This document shows, piece by piece, positions 6,120 to 16,957 of a DNA stretch of 22,825 nucleotides (position 1 is its first letter; every line of letters begins with the position of its first letter). The DNA is taken from assembly GCA_050732995.1 (NCBI GenBank), contig JBOHSA010000217.1, positions 1 to 22,825 on the forward strand, written 5' to 3'. A program made the position numbers and the translations under genes. This DNA comes from JBOHSA01 sp050732995. Lineage in GTDB: Bacteria; Gemmatimonadota; Gemmatimonadetes; Gemmatimonadales; GWC2-71-9. Under the pieces are notes generated by a model, which worked only from the letters and a program-made list of their open reading frames with translations, was not told where the DNA came from and made no database searches.

Positions 6120-8303
6120 ATGAGACTGCCGACGCAGGAACAGGTGCGCCATCACGGCGCGCGCTGGGTCTGGGTGCTCGGCCTGGCTGTCCTGTCCCAT
6201 CTCGCGTTCCCGTCCAGCGTCACCGAGATCGCCCCGCTGCTCGAGGTGGGCGCGGTGGCCGACCGCGACATCGTGGCACCGTTCGACTTCGTGGTGAACA
6301 AGTCCGACGACGAGCTCCAACGCGAGGCCGACGAGCTCGCCGCCTCCGCGAAGCCGATCTACCAGTTCCGCCAGCGCGTGTACGACAGCGCCGCGACGGC
6401 GCTGCACGCGTTTTTCGACGCGGTGGACGTGGTGGCCAACCAGGGGACCCCGGCCATTGTGCCGGTCGCGGCCGAGTTCGCCATCGCCCTGACGAACGCC
6501 GAGGCCTCCTACCTCAGCCGGAGCGGGAAGCGCCGCGACCTCGAAGCCGCGCTCACCAAGCTGTTCGAGGGCACGGTCGCCGTCGGGGTCACGGCCGCCG
6601 GCGTGCTGCAGGTCGAGCAGTCCCGCGAGCTAATCATCCGGCGCCGCGGTGGGGAGTTTCCCCAGGCCCGCGACCGCGTGCTCACTTACCAGCAGTACCT
6701 CGCCCGCGCGAAGACCTTGCACCCGGACCCCGGCTCGAGCGTGGCCGACGCGCTCTATCTCAAGCTGGCGGGGCACTTCTTCCGGCCCACGCTGGTGTTC
6801 GACCGGTTGGAAACCGAGCGCCGCCGCAACGAGCTGCGCCGCAGCGTCGAGCCGGCGAAATACTTCGTCCGGGCGGGGGAGCGGATCGTCGCCGCGCACG
6901 CGGTGGTGACGACCGAGGCGAACGAGCGCCTGGTGGGCCTGCACCAGGAGCTCGTGCGCCGCGGGGCCGCCTCGGGCGGATCCGCGCGCGTCGCCCTGGG
7001 CGGGACCCTGCGGGACGCCCTGATCCTGAGCGTCTTCTGGGTGCTGATGCTGTTCTACCGCCGCGAGACCTACCGCCGGAACCGGGAGGTGGCGCTCGTC
7101 GGATGCCTGTTCGCGGTGACGATTCTGGGCGCCGCGGCCGTGGCCCACCTCCAAGCCCAGCACCCCGAGCTGATCCCGCTGCCGTTCATGGCGATCATGA
7201 TTACCGTGCTGTTCAACGGGCGGGTCTCGATGATCGCCGCCATGATCCTGGCGGTGCTGATCGGACTGCAGCCGGTATTTCAGGACACGCCGGCCCTGTT
7301 CCTTTGTTTGGCGGGGGGTGTGACGGCGGCGCTCTCGGTCCGCACGCTGCGCCGGCGCAGCCATCTGTACAGCGCGGTGCTGGTGGTGGGCGCCGGCTAC
7401 TTCGCGGCCTCGGTCGCGCTCGGCCTGGCGGGCGGGTGGGGCCCGGGCGACATCGGCCTCCGCGCCCTGCTGGGCGTCGCCAACGGCCTCGTGTCGGCTT
7501 CGCTTACGTTCGCGCTCCTCCCGCCCGCGGAGAAGCTGACGGAGATCACGACCGACCTCACGCTGCTCGAGCTGTCCGACCCGAGCCGCCCGCTGCTGCG
7601 GCGCCTGTCGCTGGAGGCCCCGGGGACCTACGCCCACAGCATCGCGATGGCGAACCTGGTGGAAGCGGCCTGCAATCGCATCGGCGCCAACGGCCTGCTC
7701 GGCCGCGTCGGCTGCTACTACCACGACGTCGGTAAGCTGAAGAATCCACAGTACTTCGTCGAGAACCAGACCATCGGAGGCAACCCGCACGACCGGCTGC
7801 GCGCGGCGCAGTCCGCGACAATCATCAAGGCCCACGTCACCGATGGCCTCGCCCTCGCGCGCCAGGCGGGGCTGCCGGAGATCGTCACCGCGTTCATCCC
7901 CGAGCACCACGGCACGACCGAGATCACCTACTTCCTCGACCGCGCCCGGAAGCAGGGGGATGGGAGCGCGCAGAGCGCCGACTACCGCTACCCCGGGCCC
8001 AAGCCCCGCTCGGTCGAGACCGCCATCACGATGCTCGCGGACTCGGTCGAGGCGGCCCTCCGCGTGCTCGAGGACCTCACCCCGACCAAGATCGAGGAAG
8101 CGATCGACCACATCGTCAAGGCCAAGGTCACCGCCGGGCAGCTCGATGACGCGCCGATGACCCTGCAGCAGATCGAGCAGGTGAAAGAGGAGTTCATCCG
8201 CGTCCTCTCGGGAATGCACCATCACCGCATCGATTACCCGGAGTCCAGTGGCGGCATCTCGGCGGGCTGGCAGCCGTCCCCGTCCGGCAGCACCGGGCTC
8301 TGA
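6120..8303 (+). CDS. pgpH: 7TM-HD (HDIG) membrane phosphodiesterase, PgpH family
   Basis: A 727-residue integral membrane protein. An N-terminal membrane helix (about 16-34) precedes a large extracytoplasmic 7TMR-HDED domain (about 40-285). A cluster of hydrophobic helices spans about 297-465, and the cytoplasmic HD domain runs from about 485 to 700. Metal ligands are visible as His506 (YAHSIAMANL), the pair His535-Asp536 (YYHDVGKLKNPQYF), EHHGT at 595-599, and the ALAD-type Asp641. Characterised PgpH proteins hydrolyse cyclic di-AMP, so a c-di-AMP phosphodiesterase role is expected but not proven. The ATG is one base after the phoH stop. The phoH-pgpH-ybeY order is a known conserved arrangement in other phyla. 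Confidence 0.9.
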   Translation: MRLPTQEQVRHHGARWVWVLGLAVLSHLAFPSSVTEIAPLLEVGAVADRDIVAPFDFVVNKSDDELQREADELAASAKPIYQFRQRVYDSAATALHAFFDAVDVVANQGTPAIVPVAAEFAIALTNAEASYLSRSGKRRDLEAALTKLFEGTVAVGVTAAGVLQVEQSRELIIRRRGGEFPQARDRVLTYQQYLARAKTLHPDPGSSVADALYLKLAGHFFRPTLVFDRLETERRRNELRRSVEPAKYFVRAGERIVAAHAVVTTEANERLVGLHQELVRRGAASGGSARVALGGTLRDALILSVFWVLMLFYRRETYRRNREVALVGCLFAVTILGAAAVAHLQAQHPELIPLPFMAIMITVLFNGRVSMIAAMILAVLIGLQPVFQDTPALFLCLAGGVTAALSVRTLRRRSHLYSAVLVVGAGYFAASVALGLAGGWGPGDIGLRALLGVANGLVSASLTFALLPPAEKLTEITTDLTLLELSDPSRPLLRRLSLEAPGTYAHSIAMANLVEAACNRIGANGLLGRVGCYYHDVGKLKNPQYFVENQTIGGNPHDRLRAAQSATIIKAHVTDGLALARQAGLPEIVTAFIPEHHGTTEITYFLDRARKQGDGSAQSADYRYPGPKPRSVETAITMLADSVEAALRVLEDLTPTKIEEAIDHIVKAKVTAGQLDDAPMTLQQIEQVKEEFIRVLSGMHHHRIDYPESSGGISAGWQPSPSGSTGL

Positions 8304-8706
8304 GCGGCGGCTCGCCCGCGCCGCCCGGCAGGTGCTGGCGTGGGAAGGCGCGCGGGGGAAGCACGTGCGCGTGGACCTGACGCTGCTGCCCGGTCGGGCC
8401 ATGCGGCGGCTCAGCCGCCGCGCGACCGGCCGGCACGGCCTCACCGACGTCATCGCGTTCGCGCTCCCCCAGCCCGACGGGCGGGTGGTGGGCGACGTGT
8501 ACATCTGTCCGGATGCGGCGCGCCAGAGCGTGGGCAGCGGCAGGCGGGCAGCGGGTACCGTGCAGGACGAAATGATCCGCCTCGTGGTGCACGGGACCCT
8601 GCATGTCCTGGGCTATGACCATCCCGAGGGCCCCGGCCGCACTCGTTGTGCCATGTGGCGCCGCCAGGAGCGGTACGTGCACCGCCTGGCGAACCGAGCC
8701 CGGTGA
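8248..8706 (+). CDS. ybeY: Endoribonuclease YbeY (rRNA maturation factor)
   Basis: A 152-residue YbeY/UPF0054 metalloprotein. The zinc motif HGxLHxxGYDH is present as His115, His119 and His125 (VVHGTLHVLGYDH). The upstream block LTDVIAFAL matches the 'TDVLSFp' segment, and VGDVYIC matches the 'GDi.Is' strand. YbeY is a single-strand endoribonuclease used in 16S rRNA 3'-end maturation and ribosome quality control. The start is the GTG at 8248, with GGAG four bases before it, giving a 56-base overlap with pgpH. The next in-frame start (GTG at 8332) would remove the N-terminal helix. The stop overlaps the next ATG by one base (TGATG). Confidence 0.9.
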   Translation: MAASRRAGSRPRPAAPGSERRLARAARQVLAWEGARGKHVRVDLTLLPGRAMRRLSRRATGRHGLTDVIAFALPQPDGRVVGDVYICPDAARQSVGSGRRAAGTVQDEMIRLVVHGTLHVLGYDHPEGPGRTRCAMWRRQERYVHRLANRAR

Positions 8707-9920
8707 TGGTGACCGAAACCGCGCTGCTGTTCACCGGCCTCGCCGCCGCGCTCGTCGCCGCCCTGTGGGCCGGGCTCCTCGCCCTGAGCGAAGAGGCGGC
8801 GGTGGGGGAGGCGATGCACACCCTGGGGGACGCCCCGCCGGCCACCGTCGGGCGCGGGAGCCGCGTGGGGCTGCACCGGGCCCTGCACGTGGCGCGGCTT
8901 GCGCTGCTCGTGCTCTCGACCGTGACGACCGCGCACGCCCTGGGGTGGTGGCAGCGGCCGCTGCTCCAAGGCCTCGCGACGCTGGGCATCGCGGTCCTGC
9001 TCGTGTTCGTGGTGGGTGACGCGTGCCCCCGAGCGGTCGCGCGCATCGCGCCCGAGTTGGCGGACCTGACGCTCCCGGTGGCCCGGCGCACCCTCGCCCC
9101 GTTCGCTCCCCTGCTCTGGCTGCTCGCCTGGGTGGATCGGGGCCTGCACGCGCTGATCTCGACCCCTCGGCCCCTTCAGCCCGAGCTCGGCGTGGCCCAG
9201 CGCGACATGCTGCTCGGCGTCTTCACGCTCGCCGACGCCACGGTGGACGAGGTGATGACGCCGCGGCTCGACATGGCGGCGGTGGATGTCGCGGCTTCCG
9301 TGGAGGACGTGCTCGCCGCCTTTCGGCAGTCCGAGCACGCGCGGCTCCCGGTGTGCGACGGCACCCCGGACAACATCGTCGGCGTCGTGTTCGCGAAGGA
9401 TCTGGTCCCCGTGGCCGTCGGCCTGGCTGGGGGCGCCGAGGGAGGGGGAGGCGGGGGGGGCGAAAGAGTGGGGCGCTGGCAGGATCTGGTGCGCCCGGCC
9501 GCGTTCGTGCCCGAGACCAAGACGCTCGACCGCCAGCTGCGCGATTTCCAACGCGGCCCCGCTCACCTGGCCATCGTGGTGGACGAGTTCGGCGGGACGT
9601 CGGGCCTGATCACCCGCGAGGACATCCTCGAAGAGATCGTCGGCGAGATCCGGGACGAGCACGATACCGAGGCGCCCCCCGCGATCCGCCAGGACGGCGA
9701 CCGCTACTGGGTAGACGGCCGCGTGGGCCTGGACGAGTTGTCCCAGGCGCTGGGCGCGAGCTTCACGCATCCGGACGTTTCGACCGTGGGCGGGCTGATC
9801 TACTCGGCGCTCGGGCGCGTGCCGCGCGCCGGGGAGGAGCTCACGCTGGACGGCTTTCGCGTCGTGGTCGAACGGGTCGACCGCCGCCGCGTCACCCGCG
9901 TCTACTTCGAGAAGCGATGA
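8706..9920 (+). CDS. CNNM/CorC family protein with CBS pair (copy 1)
   Basis: A 404-residue membrane protein of the HlyC/CorC (CNNM/DUF21) family, linked in other bacteria to magnesium/cobalt export. Three or four hydrophobic helices (about 5-27, 57-77, 85-105 and 127-145) form a divergent DUF21 region, with GDACPRAVA at the place of the usual GExxPK motif. The CBS pair covers about 182-315 (VDEVMTPRLDM; LAIVVDEFGGTSGLITREDILEEIVGEI). The CorC_HlyC transporter-associated domain is about 326-402. A Gly-rich insert (residues 242-252) lies between the two CBS motifs, encoded by a G-tract. The ybeY-corC adjacency mirrors the E. coli ybeZ-ybeY-ybeX cluster. The gene shares ATGA with the next, a second copy of the family. 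Confidence 0.88.
   Translation: MVTETALLFTGLAAALVAALWAGLLALSEEAAVGEAMHTLGDAPPATVGRGSRVGLHRALHVARLALLVLSTVTTAHALGWWQRPLLQGLATLGIAVLLVFVVGDACPRAVARIAPELADLTLPVARRTLAPFAPLLWLLAWVDRGLHALISTPRPLQPELGVAQRDMLLGVFTLADATVDEVMTPRLDMAAVDVAASVEDVLAAFRQSEHARLPVCDGTPDNIVGVVFAKDLVPVAVGLAGGAEGGGGGGGERVGRWQDLVRPAAFVPETKTLDRQLRDFQRGPAHLAIVVDEFGGTSGLITREDILEEIVGEIRDEHDTEAPPAIRQDGDRYWVDGRVGLDELSQALGASFTHPDVSTVGGLIYSALGRVPRAGEELTLDGFRVVVERVDRRRVTRVYFEKR
9429..9460 (+). repeat. G-tract insert in first corC-like gene
   Basis: Blocks of G5, G3, G5 and G8 separated by short spacers, encoding a Gly-rich insert between the first and second CBS motifs. CBS pairs normally have a short linker here. The reading frame is maintained, because the second CBS motif (VVDEFGGTSG) follows correctly. 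Confidence 0.6.
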
Positions 9921-11122
9921 TCCGCGCCCTGCTCGCGCTCGTGCTTGGGCTGGCCATCGCGGGGGTGGCCGCGACCGTGGGCGTCGCGACGGCCGCCGTG
10001 AGCCAGCTGGAGCTCACCCGGTGGGTGTCCTACAAGCTCCGCGGGGCGGGGGGCGGGGCGGCGGCGCGCTTGTTGGAGAATCCGGGCCAAGTGATCGCGA
10101 CTGCCAACGCGCTGACGACGCTCGGGGTGATCGGCGCCGCCGCCGCGATCCCCGCGCTCTTCGCGGAAACGACGGCCACGTTTCTCGGCGTGTTTGTCGT
10201 GACGGTGATCGTCCCGCTGTTCGTGATCGCGGCCTACATCGGACCCCGAGTGGTGGGACGGCGCTGGGCCGAGCCGATCGTGGGGCGCGCGGTCCCCTGG
10301 GTGCAGCGCGCGGGGGCGGCTCTGGCTCCGTTCATCCCGCGCCACGAGCCGTCGACGCGCACTGCCCTGGCCGCCGTGCTCTCCAGCGCCGACACAGACG
10401 CCCTCGCCTCATCCGACGAGATCGAGGTCGTGTCGGGCGTGCTCGCGTTCGCCGACCGCCCGGTCCGCGAGCTGATGACGCCGCGCACGTCGATCGTGGC
10501 CCTCCCCGAGGGGATGCTGGCCGCCGAAGCGGCGCACGTGTTCACACAATCGGGCTATAGCCGCTACCCGGTGTACCGCGGGTCGCTCGATGACGTCGTC
10601 GGCGTCGCGCACACGTTCGACCTGCTGAAGCTCGAAGCCGAGGCTCCGATCCCCGTGCGCCCCGTGTCGACCGTGCCCGGCACGACCCGCGCCGCCGATC
10701 TCATGCTCGAGATGCAGCGGGGCCGGGGGCACCTGGCCGTCGTGCTCGACGAGTTCGGGGGGACGGCGGGTCTCGTGACCTTCGAGGATCTGCTCAAGAA
10801 CCTCGTGCACGAGGTGTTCGGCGAGCCGCAGGAGACGTCGCCCACGGCCGGGCCGGCGCGCATCGTGGAGCTCGAAGGGAGCGCCGCGGCCAGCCGGCTG
10901 GAGGAGGCGTTCGGCCTCACGCTCGGCGTCCGGGGGGTTGAAACGGTGGGCGGGCTGCTGACGCAGCGCCTCGGGCGGATTCCGAAGCCGGGCGAGCGCT
11001 TCCTGCTCCGCGGGCTCGAGTTCGACATCCTCGCGGCCTCGGCCACGCGGCTGGAACGCGTCGCAGTGCGGCCGGGCCCGGTCCGGGCCGTGTCGCTCGA
11101 GCGCCCGGAGGAACCCGCGTGA
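9917..11122 (+). CDS. CNNM/CorC family protein with CBS pair (copy 2)
   Basis: A 401-residue paralogue of the preceding gene with the same layout. The N-terminal membrane region has helices at about 3-28, 57-82 and 88-110, with AYIGPRVVG where GExxPK is expected. The CBS pair is at about 183-300 (RELMTPRTSIVAL; LAVVLDEFGGTAGLVTFEDLLKNLV). The CorC_HlyC C-terminal domain is about 315-385 (VETVGGLLTQRLGRIPKPGE). The two copies are clearly related but diverged, suggesting an old tandem duplication and possibly a heteromeric membrane complex (inference). The start ATG overlaps the previous stop by four bases; the stop overlaps the meaB GTG by four bases. A G4-C-G6-C-G4 tract (10043-10058) encodes part of the first cytosolic loop. 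Confidence 0.88.
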   Translation: MIRALLALVLGLAIAGVAATVGVATAAVSQLELTRWVSYKLRGAGGGAAARLLENPGQVIATANALTTLGVIGAAAAIPALFAETTATFLGVFVVTVIVPLFVIAAYIGPRVVGRRWAEPIVGRAVPWVQRAGAALAPFIPRHEPSTRTALAAVLSSADTDALASSDEIEVVSGVLAFADRPVRELMTPRTSIVALPEGMLAAEAAHVFTQSGYSRYPVYRGSLDDVVGVAHTFDLLKLEAEAPIPVRPVSTVPGTTRAADLMLEMQRGRGHLAVVLDEFGGTAGLVTFEDLLKNLVHEVFGEPQETSPTAGPARIVELEGSAAASRLEEAFGLTLGVRGVETVGGLLTQRLGRIPKPGERFLLRGLEFDILAASATRLERVAVRPGPVRAVSLERPEEPA

Positions 11123-12266
11123 GCCGCCCGACGGCTGACGCCTCGCGCGCCCCGACGTATCTTTCGGCGCAGATGATGCCCGACCGCTTGCTCGACGGCC
11201 TGGAGCGCCGCGACCCCGCCGCCCTCGCCCGCGCCATCAGCCTGGTCGAGAACCAGCGCGACGGGTTCGAGCGGGTGCTGTCCCACATCCATCGGGGCGC
11301 CGGTCGCGCGCGGCGGATCGGCGTGACCGGCCCGCCCGGGGCCGGCAAGAGCACGCTCACCGAGCGGCTCATTCAGCGCTTCCGGGCGCAGGGCCTGACG
11401 GTCGCCGTCGTGGCGGTCGACCCCACCAGTCCGTTCAGCGGCGGCGCCTTGCTCGGCGACCGCATCCGCATGGAATCGGTGAGCCTCGACCCCGGCGTCT
11501 TCATCCGCTCGATGGCGACCCGCGGGTCGGTCGGCGGGCTGGCCACGACCACGGAGGAAGTGGCCGACGTCCTGGACGCCTACGGCTTCGACCGGATCCT
11601 GATCGAGACGGTGGGGGTCGGCCAGACCGAGCTCGACATCGCCCGCACCGCGCAAACCACCGTCCTGGTCCTGGTCCCGGAATCGGGCGACGGCCTCCAG
11701 ACGCTCAAAGCGGGCGTGATGGAGATCGCCGATGTGTACGTCGTCAACAAGAGCGATCGGCCCGGCGCGGACAAGCTCAAGTCCGAGGTTGAAGTGATGC
11801 TGGGAATCCGCCGGGGGAACGCGTTCCGGCACATCGCGCCCCATCACCGGCTCCTCCCCTCCCCCCCCTCCCCCCCCTCCCCCCCCGAGCCCCGGGCGGG
11901 GAAGGACGGGGAGGGACGGGGGAAGACGGGCCAGGGTGGTGCCTGGGAGGCCCCGGTGATCATGACGGTGGCGTCGCGGGGCGAGGGCATCGAAGAGCTG
12001 GCCGGAGCGCTCGACGCGCACTACGCCCAACTCGAGCGCGGCGGCACGCTCGCGGCGCGGCGCCGCGAACGGCTGGCGGCGCGCACCCGGGCGGTGGTGA
12101 ACCGCACGCTGCGCCAGTGGATCTGGGAAGAAACCCGCGCCGAGGAGCTGCTGGCGCAGCGGCTCGACGCGGTGGCGGACGGACGGCGCAGCCCCTACGA
12201 GGCGGCGGCGGAGATCGTGAGCCACGTCCGCGCCGGCGGACGGCGGGAGGAGGGAGGCACGCGGCG

Positions 12267-12270
<4 letters not shown>
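11119..12270 (+). CDS. meaB: MeaB/ArgK-type G-protein chaperone of B12 acyl-CoA mutase
   Basis: A 383-residue GTPase of the MeaB/MMAA (ArgK) family, which gates cofactor loading and protects adenosylcobalamin-dependent acyl-CoA mutases. Walker A is GPPGAGKST (71-79). The switch region contains ESVSLDPGVFIRSMATRGSVGGLA, the G3 motif lies in ETVGVGQTELD (163-173), and the G4 specificity motif NKSD is at 210-213. The C-terminal helices (about 300-370) resemble the MeaB dimerisation arm. Immediately after RHIAPHH there is an extra Pro/Ser then Gly/Lys-rich stretch (about 245-274) not found in the family; it is encoded by a C-tract repeat. GGAGGAA lies five bases before the GTG, supporting that start. 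An in-frame ATG at 11173 is an alternative. The mutase gene follows with an ATGA overlap, supporting the functional link. Confidence 0.92.
11860..11886 (+). repeat. Three perfect 9-base TCCCCCCCC repeats in meaB
   Basis: Three exact tandem copies of T followed by eight C (11860-11868, 11869-11877, 11878-11886), in frame as Ser-Pro-Pro three times. The repeat sits inside the GTPase domain coding region at residues 248-256. The unit length is a multiple of three, so gain or loss of whole units keeps the frame, whereas slippage within a C8 run would break it. The opposite strand carries three G8 blocks, a strong G-quadruplex pattern. Confidence 0.9.
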
Positions 12271-13832
<1,562 letters not shown>

Positions 13833-13835
13833 GCC

Positions 13836-14951
13836 ATGGCCGCTCTCCCGATCGTGCCCACGGTGGATGCCGTGCGCGAGGCCATCCAGCGCCTGTCGCG
13901 CATCGAGCCGGGCCCGTATCGCGTGGTGACCTGCTACTTGAAGCTCGAGCCGCGGGACAAGACCCGCGGCAAGTACCTCATTAAGATGAAGAACCGGGTC
14001 AAGGAGGTCGCGGCCGAGCTGGCGCGGCAGCCGCTCGAGCGGGAAACCCGCGAGGCCGTCGCCGCCGACCTGGAGCGGGTGCGGCGCTTCTTCGAGGAGC
14101 CGAGCCGGTTGCCGCCGACGCGCGGGATCGCCGTGTTCGCCTGCGGGCCGGTGGGCCTGTTTGAGGCGCTGGCGCTGTCCCAGGTGCACCGCTCCCGCCT
14201 CGCCGTGGAAGCGACGCCCCTGATCCGGGAGTTGGTCGCGCTGGAGGAGGAGTTCGGCACGATCCTGGTCGCGGCATGCGACCGGACGGGGGCGCGGTTC
14301 TTTGTGGTGACGGCGTTCGAGGTGACCGAGCTGCCGGGCCTGGCCGCGGCGCCGTCCACGCGGGGCGGGCGCTTCCACGGCGAGCGCCAGGCGATGCGCG
14401 GCGGGGTGGCGGCTGGCGGGGCTGGCGAGCACAACTACCACATGCGGATCCGGGAGGAGAAGCACCGGCATTACGCGCGCGTGGCGGATCAGGTGTTCCA
14501 GATCCACTCCCAGCGGCCGCTGGCGGGACTCGTCCTGGCGGGGGTGGGCGTCGATGCCGCCGCGGTGGTGCCCCACCTCCACACCTACCTGCACGACCTG
14601 CTGCTCGGCGTCGTGCGGCTCAATCCCAAGAGAGTGACCGCGGCCGAGGTGCGCGAGGCCGCGCTCGCCCTGCGCGACGAGCGGCAACGGGCCTGGGAGC
14701 GGGCCCACGCCGAAGCGGTCCGCGAGGGCCTCGCCACCGGGTGGGGGGTGAACGGCATCGAGCCGACGCTCAAGGCGCTGAACCGCGGCCAGGTACGCAC
14801 CCTGCTCGCGGATGGCCACCACGACGACCCGCGCATCGACGACGCCGTGGAAGAGGCGCTGCGCCAACGGGCCCAGGTGGACGTCCTGTACGATCCGAAG
14901 GCCCGCCGGGCGGTCGACGGCCTGGCCGCGCTGCTGCGGTTTCGCCGCTGA
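13836..14951 (+). CDS. Bacterial eRF1-like (baeRF/Vms1-like) protein
   Basis: A 371-residue protein with the three-part layout of bacterial archaeo-eukaryotic release-factor-like (baeRF) families. Domain 1 (about 25-135) has the opening strand YRVVTCYLKLEPRDK. Domain 2 (about 142-265) begins ILVAACDRTGARFFVV and contains EHNYHMRIREEKHRHYARVADQVF. Domain 3 (about 285-371) has TGWGVNGIEPTLKALNRGQVRTLLADG and ends with DGLAALLRFRR. A Gly/Arg loop at 176-200 occupies the place of the GGQ-bearing loop of eRF1, but no GGQ is present, so peptide release is not expected from sequence alone. Proteins of this type are proposed to act on stalled or resting ribosomes or peptidyl-tRNA; nothing here proves it. 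It is sandwiched between the two mutase subunit genes and overlaps the small-subunit ATG by one base. Confidence 0.7.
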   Translation: MAALPIVPTVDAVREAIQRLSRIEPGPYRVVTCYLKLEPRDKTRGKYLIKMKNRVKEVAAELARQPLERETREAVAADLERVRRFFEEPSRLPPTRGIAVFACGPVGLFEALALSQVHRSRLAVEATPLIRELVALEEEFGTILVAACDRTGARFFVVTAFEVTELPGLAAAPSTRGGRFHGERQAMRGGVAAGGAGEHNYHMRIREEKHRHYARVADQVFQIHSQRPLAGLVLAGVGVDAAAVVPHLHTYLHDLLLGVVRLNPKRVTAAEVREAALALRDERQRAWERAHAEAVREGLATGWGVNGIEPTLKALNRGQVRTLLADGHHDDPRIDDAVEEALRQRAQVDVLYDPKARRAVDGLAALLRFRR

Positions 14952-15370
14952 TGCCCCGTTCCCGCAAGCGGCCCATTCGGGTCCTGGTGGCGAAGCCCGG
15001 GCTCGATGGGCACGACCGCGGCGCCAAGGTCGTCGCGGCGGCGCTGCGCGACGCCGGGATGGAGGTGATCTACACTGGCCTGCACCAGACCCCGGAGATG
15101 ATCGCCCAAGCCGCGCTGCAGGAGGACGTCGACGTCGTCGGCCTCTCGATTCTGTCCGGCGCCCACCTCACCCTGTTCCCGCGCGTCAAGCAGCTGCTCG
15201 ACCAGGCCGGTCGGAGTGACGTCCTGATCACGGGGGGCGGGATCATTCCCCCCGAGGACATGACGGCCCTCGAGCGGCAGGGGATCGGCAAGCTCTTCGG
15301 TCCCGGCACGCCCACCGCCGAGCTCATCAAGTACATCGAGGCCTGGGCGGCCGAGCATGTGGCGGCCTGA
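14951..15370 (+). CDS. B12-binding small subunit of acyl-CoA mutase
   Basis: A 139-residue cobalamin-binding Rossmann-like domain, the C-terminal part of methylmalonyl-CoA mutase as a separate polypeptide (compare IcmB, about 136 residues). The base-off/His-on motif DxHxxG is Asp19-His21-Gly24 in GLDGHDRGAKVV; His21 is the expected lower axial ligand of cobalt. The other family motifs are SxL in GLSILSGAHLT and the glycine motif ITGGGIIP. It should associate with the large subunit at 12267, with the G-protein at 11119 as chaperone. The ATG shares one base with the preceding stop (TGATG). It is separated from its partner gene only by the eRF1-like gene. Confidence 0.93.
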   Translation: MPRSRKRPIRVLVAKPGLDGHDRGAKVVAAALRDAGMEVIYTGLHQTPEMIAQAALQEDVDVVGLSILSGAHLTLFPRVKQLLDQAGRSDVLITGGGIIPPEDMTALERQGIGKLFGPGTPTAELIKYIEAWAAEHVAA

Positions 15371-15388
15371 GTCATTCCACAGGCGCCC

Positions 15389-16953
<1,565 letters not shown>

Positions 16954-16957
<4 letters not shown>

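Noticed and set aside
13836..14951. Active peptide-release factor
   Set aside because: No GGQ motif is present in the domain 2 loop (residues 176-200), so only a family-level eRF1-like assignment is justified.
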